Of a stretch of DNA of 64,000 nt, positions 19,533 to 29,300 are shown in pieces. Position numbers and translations under genes: made by a program. The notes beneath the pieces were generated by a model. The model did not search any database and was not told the DNA's origin. It saw nothing but the letters and a program-made list of their open reading frames with translations. Source of the DNA: Bacteroidales bacterium (GTDB lineage Bacteria > Bacteroidota > Bacteroidia > Bacteroidales > UBA932); assembly GCA_017935505.1 (NCBI GenBank), contig JAGBHM010000032.1, positions 46,544 to 110,543 of the forward strand, in the 5' to 3' direction. Position 1 is the stretch's first letter. Every line of letters begins with the position of its first letter.

Positions 19533-19569
19533 GGGCCGTCAGCTTCGGGAGAGGTTGGCGGCCCTTTTT
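19533..19569 (+). terminator. hpf terminator
   Basis: GGGCCG (19533-19538) pairs with CGGCCC (19559-19564), followed by TTTTT. The loop is 20 bases with further internal pairing possible. It closes the recombinase-hpf unit. Confidence 0.85.
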
Positions 19570-19603
19570 ATGAGATCTGCGATTGAAGTCTTTACATTCT
19601 GAC

Positions 19604-21529
19604 TTATGCAGATGGCAATTCAATTGTTTTTTCAGTGGGTGGAAAACAGATAGAACTATCGCAACACTGATAGGATACTTTCACTTTTATGCCATCCTTT
19701 GCATCTCCATATATAGGAATTATAAAAGTGGCTTCATCTTCATATTGGGTTGTTCCATTAGTTCCAAGTGGAGTGCCAAATGGTGCAAGAACTTCAGCTT
19801 GTGTATATCCGTCGGGCAAAACCAATTCTACTTTTGTTGGAATATATGGGTCTTGATCAGATACATTTCCATAAATATGATAACCTGTCCTTATACCTAA
19901 TTTTACAATAATGAATTGCTTTCCACCCTCAATGGTAATATGTTTGGCTCCGGTAGCAACAGGTTCATTGTCAGAAGTTTCAGGCAAGTTGATACTATCA
20001 ATGGCTTGCTGTAGCCTTTTTGCTCTGTAATCATTACCGGGAACCGTATTGTCTAATGTATTCACAAGAAACAGATAACCCCCGGCTTCTGTAAAGAAAA
20101 TTTTGTCTTTATAAGTTTCAAACCAGTTTCTCCATTGGGCTGGATCTGTAAATGTACACAATGTATATCTGTCCAAAATTCTCTTGGCACGATCGCACTC
20201 CTCTTTATTCTTTCCTTTTTCAAGGACACTTATTGCCTTATCCAAGATTCTGATGTCTGAATTCGCAATTCCCCATTTGCGGGCATCTTCATCAACAATG
20301 AATTTATAGAACATGGCTGCACCATAGAGGTAAGGCTCATTCTTATACATATATTTATGGTAAGCCTTATAATCTGTTCCAAAAATTTTGAAAGCATCCT
20401 GCATATATTTTTCAAGATATTTTTCAAAAGGTTGTGGCTGATATTCTCTTGTAGGGATAGTCAGAACATATTCTTCTTTCTTGGTGAGTTTTTCACCTTT
20501 GTTTTTCTTCTCTAAAGCTTTCTTTTTCTCTTCGGCCTGTTGTGCGTACCATTCTTTGTCAGACTTGATACGCTCCTTATAAACATCCTCACTGGAGAGG
20601 TATATATTTTCTTTCAGATATGCTTTTGTCGCAGCCCGGTCGTAATATTTGCGGGCAATCACTCTTTGTCCTTTAAGTGAGGCAGTATATACAACTGCAT
20701 TTGCAAAGACATCTTTAGCCTCGTCTGTCATATAAGATGGAGATGCTGCAAATCCCCAGAAGAAGAAATTCCCATGGCGGCCTATAGCAACTGCATCAAT
20801 TGTTTTGGCGCAGACACCGCTTGAAATAATTTCTGTATCGGGACTGTCTGCAAATCCCCAAGGGCGTGATACCATTCCAACTCTGAAACCCTCATGTGTC
20901 TTGTAGCCTTTGGTTTGCACTTTCCACATAGGTGTTGTTGCCGGCAACTTGCCTGTGTAATATTCATAATGGAAAGCATCTTCAGGTGTGGGTTTTTCCT
21001 CAATTGTGATTGTAGTTTCAAATGGCCCTTTGAAGATAGGATGATCCAGGTTCATGTGATGGGCATCTGCATCAAGGCATAGACAATACCAGTCTGTTTT
21101 GAGACCTATAGAACGTCCTATATCCTCACCGGCTTCTGCAATCAGAAGAGTTGGATATTCGAAATCTTCACTCAATCTCAGCCCTGCATGATAATTTGTT
21201 TCTCCATTTGCCCCTTTCCTGATAATCCTGCTCTGTTTTACAGGAATTTTTCCATCAAAAATTGTTACATCATAATTTGCCGACATTTCTTCTTTATATT
21301 CAGACCCGACAATTGCTGCAACTTCTGTAAAATATTGTTTGAGACACTCTTCAAATGCTGCCATACGGATTTTTACTGCATTCGGATCTACAGTCTTGCT
21401 GCGTGAATCATCAGAAGAATCAGTAGAGCCTCCAACATATAACACTCTGAGATCTTGTTTGTGTTGTGCGAAAACATTTGTACACAACATCACTAAAAAC
21501 AATGCATAAAGAATTCTTTTCATATCCAA
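19604..21529 (-). CDS. Secreted protein with C-terminal DsbD-alpha-like domain
   Basis: A 641-residue exported protein (signal peptide ending NVFAQ; the start may be the next Met two codons in). The N-terminal two-thirds begins RVLYVGGSTDS and is not recognised with confidence; a glutamine-amidotransferase-like (ThuA-type) fold is possible. It has a Lys/Glu-rich coiled segment near residues 330-355. The last 110 residues resemble the N-terminal domain of DsbD: GYHIYGNVSDQDPYIP, then SYQCCDSSICFPP, where two cysteines five apart match the redox pair of Bacteroidetes DsbD proteins. It is the last gene of the TlpA operon, 23 bases after the previous stop. A role in moving electrons to or from the TlpA proteins is inferred. 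Confidence 0.65.
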   Translation of the reverse strand: MDMKRILYALFLVMLCTNVFAQHKQDLRVLYVGGSTDSSDDSRSKTVDPNAVKIRMAAFEECLKQYFTEVAAIVGSEYKEEMSANYDVTIFDGKIPVKQSRIIRKGANGETNYHAGLRLSEDFEYPTLLIAEAGEDIGRSIGLKTDWYCLCLDADAHHMNLDHPIFKGPFETTITIEEKPTPEDAFHYEYYTGKLPATTPMWKVQTKGYKTHEGFRVGMVSRPWGFADSPDTEIISSGVCAKTIDAVAIGRHGNFFFWGFAASPSYMTDEAKDVFANAVVYTASLKGQRVIARKYYDRAATKAYLKENIYLSSEDVYKERIKSDKEWYAQQAEEKKKALEKKNKGEKLTKKEEYVLTIPTREYQPQPFEKYLEKYMQDAFKIFGTDYKAYHKYMYKNEPYLYGAAMFYKFIVDEDARKWGIANSDIRILDKAISVLEKGKNKEECDRAKRILDRYTLCTFTDPAQWRNWFETYKDKIFFTEAGGYLFLVNTLDNTVPGNDYRAKRLQQAIDSINLPETSDNEPVATGAKHITIEGGKQFIIVKLGIRTGYHIYGNVSDQDPYIPTKVELVLPDGYTQAEVLAPFGTPLGTNGTTQYEDEATFIIPIYGDAKDGIKVKVSYQCCDSSICFPPTEKTIELPSA

Positions 21530-21552
21530 TATTTAAATTAATGTGTAGTGTG

Positions 21553-22704
21553 TTATTTACTAATTATTTCCGAAAGTTTGTTATGTAATTTTTCACCTCT
21601 TAAATCACGGGCAATAATTTTACCATCCTTGTCAAAGAGGATTGTGTGTGGAATACCGGAAATTGCGTATAAGTATCCAGCCGCACATTCCCAGCCTTTC
21701 AAATCCGACATTTGTGGCCAAGAAAGCCCCAATTCATCAATTGATTTCAACCAAGCCTCTTTTTTGGAATCAAAAGAGATTCCTACAATTTCAAAATCTT
21801 TGCCTGCAAATTTTTTGTAGGCCTCCACAACATTAGGCATCTCTGCACGGCATGGACCACACCAACTTGCCCAAAAATCTACGAGAACATATTTCCCTTT
21901 TCCAACATAATCAGATAATGAAACCTCTTTTCCATCTGGATCAAGCATTTTGAAATCAATAAATGGTGCACCTATAGCTGTACGCTCAAGTGTTTCTATT
22001 TGTTCTACTACCTCCTTATAAACCTTCATTGATTTTGTATACTCATTGGCTCCTGCAAGCAAATCCTTCATCTTTTCTACATCTCCAGCATGTATTGCAG
22101 CAATCTTCAGTCTCAGATTACATATAACAGGATTGTTTATATTGTCCTTTACAATCTCATAGTTTATATCCATTCTATTGTTATACTGTAGGATTGATTG
22201 TTCTTCAAGTTCTTTGAACTGCTGCTCTGGCAAAACTTCTTCCCCTGATCTGTGTTTGTTGAGTTTGTCCGATATTTCATGTATTTTAACTCCTACAGAA
22301 TCCAATCTGTCTAACATAGACTGGCATTCTTCATTCCACACGGTACCCGAAACCGATGTGTGTCTGCTTGAATCGGTATCTATATTTATAGTTCCTTTCT
22401 CCAGAACTATATTGGCACGTACAGCCGGCAATTCACGCCTGTTTTCATTTTTTGTAGAGATATAACAGCAATTAGGCTCAGAAACGGTTCCCCTAAAGGC
22501 ATATTTTCCGTCGGCAATAACTGTAGAATCCCTCTCAAGTACCTCCCCCGTAATATTATCTGTTACTACTTTATAAACCATCTGGCCATTGAGAGTGCTG
22601 TCTGCAACACTTCCGTCAATTATATAGTTCCCGCTGTCATTACAACCTGAAAGCATCCCTGCTACTATGGCAGCCATGGTGGCCATTGTGCAAATTTTTT
22701 TCAT
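21553..22704 (-). CDS. TlpA-family thiol-disulfide lipoprotein (DUF4369-like plus thioredoxin)
   Basis: A 383-residue predicted lipoprotein (lipobox MLSGC). The N-terminal third is a DUF4369-like beta domain, followed by a helical linker and a C-terminal TlpA/AhpC-TSA thioredoxin domain. The active site is FWASWCGPCRAEMPN and the cis-proline loop is SGIPHTILF. CGPC predicts a reducing or isomerising role in the periplasm. Unusually for the window, it has a clear Shine-Dalgarno (AGGAGGT, 22715-22709) four bases from the ATG. It lies in one operon with the CGAC-type TlpA before it and the DsbD-alpha-like protein after it. Confidence 0.88.
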   Translation of the reverse strand: MKKICTMATMAAIVAGMLSGCNDSGNYIIDGSVADSTLNGQMVYKVVTDNITGEVLERDSTVIADGKYAFRGTVSEPNCCYISTKNENRRELPAVRANIVLEKGTINIDTDSSRHTSVSGTVWNEECQSMLDRLDSVGVKIHEISDKLNKHRSGEEVLPEQQFKELEEQSILQYNNRMDINYEIVKDNINNPVICNLRLKIAAIHAGDVEKMKDLLAGANEYTKSMKVYKEVVEQIETLERTAIGAPFIDFKMLDPDGKEVSLSDYVGKGKYVLVDFWASWCGPCRAEMPNVVEAYKKFAGKDFEIVGISFDSKKEAWLKSIDELGLSWPQMSDLKGWECAAGYLYAISGIPHTILFDKDGKIIARDLRGEKLHNKLSEIISK

Positions 22705-22758
22705 AAAGACCTCCTATTTGTTCATTATAAATGTTGGTTATTTAATTGTTTGACTATA

Positions 22759-23949
22759 TTATTGCTTGGTTATCAAAGATTTGGCGATATTATAAAACTC
22801 TTTGCTCTCACCAGAAGTCCTATATATGATTTTACCGTCGGGATCCACAAGTATTTTTGTAGGATATCCCTGGACATTGAATTTTGAAGCATAATCAGCC
22901 TCACCTGTTCCAATCAGAATATTTGGCCAGTCCATCTGATTTTTCTCAATACATTTTTTCCAGGCTTCAATATCAGTATCTTTTGCCACACCAACAATCT
23001 GGACTTTATCAGAATGCTTATCTCTAAATGCCTTCATGTCAGGCATTCCCGCAAGGCATGCGCCACACCATGTGCCCCAAAAATCAATTATTACATATTT
23101 GCCGCGCAATGAGGTAATATCAAATTCATTACCGCTTTGATCAGTTCCCTTTACAGGAGGGCATTGTGCACCAACTGCAGCATTTTTTGCCCCTTCTACG
23201 CGGTTTTTAACTGAAATATAGAAGTAGTTGGTATGATACTTAGCATCCACCTTTTCTAAAATCGGTTCCAATGCAGAAACCTCAATTTGTTTTCTGATAA
23301 GCATATCTTCCATCAGCCATAGAGCTGCAATTGAAGAAGGGTGTTCTTTTATGAAGTTTTCCCTTATAGCAGCAACTTTTTTGTCGAGTTCATCACTTTG
23401 CTGTTTGAGTTCCACCTTTTGCTGTTCAGCCAATGTTGTATCTGTGGCGAGTTTCACAGAAATATTGCCTCCATCATTTATAAGAGGCATCATCTTGCCA
23501 TTAAGTTCTGCCAATATTTTATTCTCCTTATCTTGCGACGGATATAGTGCCACAAAATCTTTTCCTGTGAGATCTCCTATAATATTCAGATTTTTGCCGG
23601 GTGTTGCAATAAACCATAGGTTCATACATTTGACTGGGAAATACCCTCTGCCTGCCATTTTGTATAATTGTTTGTCATCCGAGAATGATACCCTTATAAC
23701 AGCAGGCTCTGTAAGTGTCCCTTTTATTGTAAAGATGCCATTCTGAGCACTTACAACCGGTTTTTCGGGAGTATTGTAGACTAAGTTTACATCTTCCTTA
23801 TCTCCAAAAACTGTAATATATATTTTCTCAGATATTATACCTTTGACATTTATTTTCGCTTCAAAGTCTGTTGATTGATTCTTTGTACAAGAAGATGATG
23901 CAAATAGCAGGCATGCAATGATTGTAAAAATGGATAGTTTGATTTTCAT
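22759..23949 (-). CDS. TlpA-family thiol-disulfide lipoprotein with CGAC site
   Basis: A 396-residue predicted lipoprotein (ASSSC). It has the same layout as its neighbour: a beta-rich DUF4369-like N domain, a coiled helical middle and a thioredoxin domain with FWGTWCGACLAGMPD and cis-proline QGYPTKIL. The CGAC dipeptide differs from CGPC and usually shifts the redox potential, so the two neighbours are unlikely to be simple duplicates. It is first gene of the unit driven by the sigma-type promoter at 24004-24028, with a leader of about 50 bases. Confidence 0.88.
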   Translation of the reverse strand: MKIKLSIFTIIACLLFASSSCTKNQSTDFEAKINVKGIISEKIYITVFGDKEDVNLVYNTPEKPVVSAQNGIFTIKGTLTEPAVIRVSFSDDKQLYKMAGRGYFPVKCMNLWFIATPGKNLNIIGDLTGKDFVALYPSQDKENKILAELNGKMMPLINDGGNISVKLATDTTLAEQQKVELKQQSDELDKKVAAIRENFIKEHPSSIAALWLMEDMLIRKQIEVSALEPILEKVDAKYHTNYFYISVKNRVEGAKNAAVGAQCPPVKGTDQSGNEFDITSLRGKYVIIDFWGTWCGACLAGMPDMKAFRDKHSDKVQIVGVAKDTDIEAWKKCIEKNQMDWPNILIGTGEADYASKFNVQGYPTKILVDPDGKIIYRTSGESKEFYNIAKSLITKQ

Positions 23950-24003
23950 AGTAGGTATTGTTTTTTGCTTAAAGTGAGGTTATTAATCTGATTTTGTATA
24001 TAA

Positions 24004-24028
24004 AAAACAGTGAAATATGGAAAATCCC
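24004..24028 (-). promoter_or_regulatory. Diverged third copy of the cluster promoter (P3)
   Basis: Read on the minus strand, GGGATTT (24028-24022), 11 bases, CTGTTTT (24010-24004). Both elements and the exact spacing match the two 45-bp repeats at 29901 and 37580, while the spacer and flanks differ. It precedes the TlpA operon. Assignment to the local ECF sigma factor is inferred. Confidence 0.7.
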
Positions 24029-24168
24029 TACGGAAAAATCATATTAAAAACCGAGCGTAAATTATGTTTTTGCTCGAGGACAGAGGAAGATACCAATCCA
24101 GTTTCTTTGCCTGGAATGGCGAAGCTTTGACATAGATTAAGTTGGGCAGACTCCGTAGCCTCTCTCAT
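24028..24168 (-). CDS. Candidate 46-residue small ORF
   Basis: It starts in an ATGA overlap with the stop of the preceding small gene, the same coupling seen between that gene and its own predecessor, and encodes MREATESAQL, ending NMIFP. It has no signal peptide, membrane segment or recognised motif. Its stop codon falls inside the GGGATTT element of promoter P3. The overlap suggests translation; the odd composition and position suggest it could be chance. Possible noncoding leader instead. Confidence 0.35.
   Translation of the reverse strand: MREATESAQLNLCQSFAIPGKETGLVSSSVLEQKHNLRSVFNMIFP
24046..24076 (-). terminator. Possible weak terminator before P3
   Basis: CGAGC (minus 24076-24072) and GCTCG (24056-24052) form a short stem with a 15-base loop, followed by GTTTTT. 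The stem is only five or six pairs, and it sits inside the candidate small ORF. Confidence 0.35.
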
Positions 24169-24425
24169 TCTGTCTTACAGCTTTCACGCAAATGCTCTAT
24201 CAAATCGGGAGTAGAAGATATTTTCTTTAAAGAATCCCATACTGGAGATGTATAAGGCACATGTATTATAGTAAAGCTACTATCTAACATTTTGGTTGTA
24301 CTTGCCTGTCTGTTATACTCCTCTTTTATCTTTATTCCTTTGAATATGGTTATTCTATATCCATCAAGTCCAATTGTAGAGAGTGTTGAATCGTTCTTTA
24401 ATTCGGATTTGATAAGTTCATTCAT
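24165..24425 (-). CDS. Small protein of unknown function
   Basis: An 86-residue soluble-looking protein beginning MNELIKSELKND with no signal peptide or membrane segment and two charged ends. It overlaps the preceding 76-residue gene by ATGA. I do not recognise the family. It sits between the SusD terminator and the TlpA operon. It could be the continuation of a split protein with its predecessor, since the upstream product carries the membrane signal and this one does not. Confidence 0.55.
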   Translation of the reverse strand: MNELIKSELKNDSTLSTIGLDGYRITIFKGIKIKEEYNRQASTTKMLDSSFTIIHVPYTSPVWDSLKKISSTPDLIEHLRESCKTE

Positions 24426-24652
24426 TTTTTAAGCTCCGCAGCGTATTTTTTATAAATCACATTACCGAATAATTGCATTATAGAATCTTTCGGAATTTTA
24501 AAACGCCATTGGAATGTAGCGTAGTCAGGAATTACATAAGCTGCCATATCGGTTTCAGGCAGATATTTTTCACGTTTGAATGAATTGCAACATATAACAA
24601 TCTGCAATAACACACATACTATTATAATTTTAAATAATGGGATTGTTTTCAT
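24422..24652 (-). CDS. Small membrane-anchored or lipoprotein-like protein
   Basis: A 76-residue protein with a strong N-terminal hydrophobic stretch (LFKIIIVCVLLQIVICC) followed by a polar tail. The Cys-Cys at residues 21-22 could be a lipidation site, but the lipobox is not canonical. It is the first of two or three overlapping tiny genes after the SusCD terminator. It has no recognised family or consensus promoter. Confidence 0.55.
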   Translation of the reverse strand: MKTIPLFKIIIVCVLLQIVICCNSFKREKYLPETDMAAYVIPDYATFQWRFKIPKDSIMQLFGNVIYKKYAAELKK

Positions 24653-24720
24653 ACAATTGACTTATTTTAATTATTTAGAAACTGTTTAAATTTTAAACAA
24701 CTTTTTATGAATGTTATTTG

Positions 24721-24758
24721 AAAAAACTCCGTCAAGAGTTGTTTCTGACGGAGTTTTT
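24721..24758 (-). terminator. Terminator after susD
   Basis: On the minus strand AAACTCCGTCA (24756-24746) pairs with TGACGGAGTTT (24734-24724) over 11 perfect base pairs, followed by a T run. It ends the susCD unit. Confidence 0.88.
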
Positions 24759-24801
24759 AGAGCTGTTTCTATTTATTAGAAACGGGGGATAACGATAGTT
24801 C

Positions 24802-26325
24802 CTAATATTTATTCTGTTCAATTACACCGTTGCTTGAGTTTATGTCTGTTTGAGGAATAGGGCAAGCGTAGAGGCGTGAGCCTACTTCGAGGGTGTATGT
24901 TTTAGGGGTATCGTTTGTGAGTACACCGGCCGAAGTGTATGGATAGTAGTATCTTGTAAGTGCTCCTACATCATCTGTAGAATCGTTGTTGTGGTTCAGC
25001 CTTACAATGTCAAACCATCTCATGGTAAACGGCATCTCTCTCATTCTCTCCTCAATGATAACTTTCACTGCCTCATTTTTGTCTGTTGCCGACAGATATT
25101 TCCTCTCTGCAGGGGCTGCTGCATCCATACGGACATCCCTGAGTTTGTTTACCTCGGCCATTGCCTCTGAAACCTTATTGTTACGTGCAAGACACTCGGC
25201 TTTGATAAGGAGCATTTCTGCGGTTGTAGGGCCTGCAGGAATATTGTCTTTAAAGAAGAATACATAACCCGGATATTCCATTGTAAGACCACGGTCGTAT
25301 GAGTAGTTGTCTACAATGTGGTATTTGAATCTCAAGTCGTAGTCATGGTCGTAGCTGTCGAGAAGTTTCTGGCTTGGAATGTAATACCATGAGCCGTAGT
25401 AGGCATTCCTGAAGTACATGAGCTCTTTCCACTCCATACGGTCATTCAAGTCTGTCTGGTTGTCGTGGGTATAAGGGTAAAGAATCTCAACCTGCACGCC
25501 GTTTACAGTTTTGTATGAAGGTTTTGTGCTGTAATACATGTCTGTATTGTAGTTGACAAGAACATTATGCGAGCTGAGTGCTGTTGTTGCATATTGGTAA
25601 GCCTTGTCGTAATCACCTCTCTGCAGCCAGTATCTTGCGGCAAATCCGTTTACAGCAGCTTTGTTGGCTCTCCAGTGTGTGTATTTGTTGTTCACAATGG
25701 TCATATCGTTGGTGAGGCCAAGTGCAGCTTCGAGGTTCTCTTCTATATATTTATATGTATCCTCCAGTGTTGCGCGCTCAGCAAGCTCCTCAAAGCTGGT
25801 GCTGTTTTTGAGGGTCATACCCATTTCGCCTTTATTTGCATCGGTATAAGGCAGACAATAGGTAGAAACCAGGTTGAACATACTGTAGGCTCTGATGAAT
25901 TTTGCCTCTTTCTCCAAATGGGCTTTTCTGTCGGCATCACCTGAAATGCCCGGAAGATTTTCAATTACCATGTTGGCAATGAATATTTTCTTGTACTCTT
26001 GGCTGAAAGTTGTAGCACGGGTATAGTTGGCACGGCCTTCAATGTCCCATGTTGCAAACTGTACCGGATTGATACCCGGCATAGAAGATTTGTTGTCGGT
26101 CATCTCTTTAAGCAAACCGTATGTGTCTGCTCCCAAGAATGAGGCCATGTTTGTCTCTTGATAGAAGTCCGAATATCTGTTGAGCGCATACTCCATATGC
26201 TCAATTGTAGAAGGAACTACCGAGGTGCTTTTGCTCGGTGCATCGCTTAAGAATTCATCACATGAATTCAAGGAAAATACCAAAAGAGCAGATGCTATTA
26301 TAAATTTTAATTTACTCATTACCAT
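24802..26325 (-). CDS. SusD/RagB-family outer-membrane lipoprotein
   Basis: A 507-residue SusD-like surface lipoprotein (lipobox SLNSC then DEFLSDAPSKST), the lid of the SusC transporter. The N-terminal tetratricopeptide-like helices include KEAKFIRAYSMFNLV. The C-terminal section contains MLLIKAECLARN and the conserved VIIEERMREMPFTMRWFDIVRLNH. The start may also be the ATG at 26319. It begins six bases after the susC stop and ends before a strong terminator. In this setting the ligand may be a peptide rather than a glycan, as no glycoside hydrolase is nearby. Confidence 0.93.
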   Translation of the reverse strand: MVMSKLKFIIASALLVFSLNSCDEFLSDAPSKSTSVVPSTIEHMEYALNRYSDFYQETNMASFLGADTYGLLKEMTDNKSSMPGINPVQFATWDIEGRANYTRATTFSQEYKKIFIANMVIENLPGISGDADRKAHLEKEAKFIRAYSMFNLVSTYCLPYTDANKGEMGMTLKNSTSFEELAERATLEDTYKYIEENLEAALGLTNDMTIVNNKYTHWRANKAAVNGFAARYWLQRGDYDKAYQYATTALSSHNVLVNYNTDMYYSTKPSYKTVNGVQVEILYPYTHDNQTDLNDRMEWKELMYFRNAYYGSWYYIPSQKLLDSYDHDYDLRFKYHIVDNYSYDRGLTMEYPGYVFFFKDNIPAGPTTAEMLLIKAECLARNNKVSEAMAEVNKLRDVRMDAAAPAERKYLSATDKNEAVKVIIEERMREMPFTMRWFDIVRLNHNNDSTDDVGALTRYYYPYTSAGVLTNDTPKTYTLEVGSRLYACPIPQTDINSSNGVIEQNKY

Positions 26326-26330
26326 AATTT

Positions 26331-29300
26331 TTAGAATGTTAGGTTAATACCGAATGTAAATGAAGGCATAGGTCTTATAGATCCCATTGTATAGTCGGGA
26401 TCTTCATTATATTTATTGTTTTGAATTATGCCAAGGTTATTTGCCTGTGCATAAACAGAAGCCTTGTTGATTCTAAGTTTTTGGAGAATTTGCTGAGGTA
26501 TATTGTATGAAAGGGCAATCTCCTGGAATCTTATATGACCGGCCTTCTGAACAAGGTAGTTCATGTAAGGGTAGAATCTGTCCCAGAAATAGTATCTCTC
26601 TTCACCATCAAATGGAATAGGAATCATCTCGTTAGGATCCGAGTTGAGGACCTCAGAGTAGAGTTTGTTAGGCATTGCATATCCGCTCGACATTGAAGGA
26701 TAGTTGAATGACAAGCCTCTGAATACATGGCCGAATTTGCCGGTAATGATGAATGAAAGGTCAAAATCATAAATTTTGAAGCTGCTGGTAAAGCCCAATG
26801 TATAAGGCGCAACCAATGTTCCTGAATCTTCCATATAGTTTCTGGCATCACCAGGTGCCCATGCAGTAAGATCATTGTATGTGCCGTTTTCTCCCTCTAC
26901 AACAGGTCTCCAAAGAGGAGAAGTCTCTGAACCAAGGTTCTTTACGCCAGCGTATACAAAAGACCACAGGGTATTTGCGTTATGGCCCTCCACGTATGCA
27001 CCTGAACCGCCACCATACAATTCGGATTGTGAATAAGTGGCCTTGAAGAGTGAGGTAATCTGGTTCTTGTTGTAAGAGAATGTAAGACCTCCGGTCCATG
27101 TAATATCATCTGAAAGGATATTCATGTGGCTGCCCAAAGTCAGTTCAACACCTTTGTTGCTCATTTTTGCGGCATTAAGCTTTTGTGATGTAGTACCATT
27201 GATAGAAGGGATACTCATGCTTACAATCAGATCTTCACCCTTTTTGCTGTATACATCAAAGCTACCGTACAATTTGCTGTTGAAGAACGAGAAGTCTACA
27301 CCAACATCAAGAGTTCCGGTTTTCTCCCATCTTAGAGTAGGGTTTCCGTAACTGCCTATGGTTGCCATGTAGTCCTGGATATATGTATTCTGGGTTGTAG
27401 AGATGTTCAGCAGCGGTTTAAATGATGTAGAACGGTCTACGTTACCATTATAACCGTATGTAGCCCTTACAACCAATCTGTCGAGCCAGTTTACATTTTT
27501 AAGGAATGATTCGCCTTTTGCATTCCAGCTTGCACCTACAGACCAGAATGGAGCATATCTGTATGCAGGGTCATCGGTAATAAGATTGGAAGCATCGGTT
27601 CTTGCACTACCCGAAATTGTATACTTCTTGTTGAATGTATATGAAGCATTTGCATACAATGAGAAGTATTTTTCGGTAGTGTGGGTATATGAGTTTGTAT
27701 AGCTGAATGTCTGGCTGCTGCCCATCCAGTTGGTAAGTTTGTAGGCACCTGAGCCTCCAACACCATTAGGGAATGTACCTACGGTAAGTTTATCATCGTT
27801 GTAGCCGTAAGTTTTTGCATAGGTTGTGCCTTGACCTATTATGCTCGAAAGCTCACTACCTGCAATAACGCTTATCTGATGTTTGTCGTTGTTGAAACTT
27901 CTGTCAAAATTTATCTGATTTCTCCAGTTCCATGAGTCGATACTGCTCTTCTTTTGGCTGAGTATACCTCCTGTAGGGAGGTTTGCAGTTATTGCGCCTG
28001 TTGCGTGATCCCATGAAGCGGCTTGATTTATAGTACTTCTGACAGTCCATGTGCTCTCATCATCTATATTTCTGGTATAGCTGTCTATTCTCTCATATTG
28101 GAATTTGCTCTCAATGTTCAAACCTTTGATGATTTTAGCGGTGAGGCCTCCTTGTGCTCTAACGGCTGTTCTTTTTGTAGAGTAGTCGCGGCCTTCTCTA
28201 TCTTCTATCAGGTTTTGGGTCCAGTCTGAATAGGGGAAACTCTCCATAGGAATGTGTCTCAGCATGTTGGGACCATAATAGTTTGCCCAGTCCCTAACAA
28301 GGGAACCATCTTCATTTACCAGCATCTGGTATCGCGAAAGATCAGCAATGCTACTGTATGAAGGGGCATCGTTTTGGCTATCGGTCATGCTGTAGTTACC
28401 ACTAAAGTTGAAATCCAGCCATTTGAAGAGTTTTACACTTGTTCTGTAGCCTACATTGTATTTGTTGTGGCTGTTGCCTTTAAGATATTTGTCCTGACCC
28501 TCATACATCAAAGACAACATGTTGTTTGAACGCTCGGTAGATCCTGATATTGTAACATTGTACTGTTGGGTGAAAGGATTATTGAGCATATATTTCTTAA
28601 TCTGGTCTGTATTGTCTAATTTAGAAAGTCTTGAAAGCTCTGCATTCATTTCAGACTCTGAGAGATATCCCATATGGTACTCGTTGATGGCTGTAACGGC
28701 AAGCGAGTGCATGCTCCAATCTTGATATGAATCGGTATTAGGCAACCAGTAAGAACTTCCAAAGAATCCCTCTGTGCTGTAGCCTCTCTTCTCATAATCA
28801 ATAATCTCTTCTGAACTTGCAAGCGGATTTGCATATTCCCAATCAATTTTTGGAGAGAATTTCCAAAATGCCTGTACATCGACATTTATTTTGCCTTTCT
28901 GAATGTTTTGTCCTTTTTTTGTTGTGATAACAATAACACCATTTGCCGATTTGGCACCCCAGATAGATGCTGCCGCAGCATCTTTAAGAATAGTTATGCT
29001 CTCTACATCATTAGGGTTGATAGAGTCAAAGCTGTCTTGAGTAGGGAAACCGTCAATTACAATGAGAGGTTGTGCAGATGCAAGCAAACTGCTCTGTCCG
29101 CGAATCTCAAACGATACATTGCCGTTGGCATCTGTAGTACTCTGCAAACCTGCAGTTGTACCCACAAGTCTTTGTGCAATATTGGTAGATGGTTTTTCCA
29201 ACTGTTCAGCTTTAACAATATTATATGAACCGGTAGCACGCTCTTTTGAAATTGTCTGAAAACCGGTAACAACAACATCTTCCAGACTTATAAGATCCAT

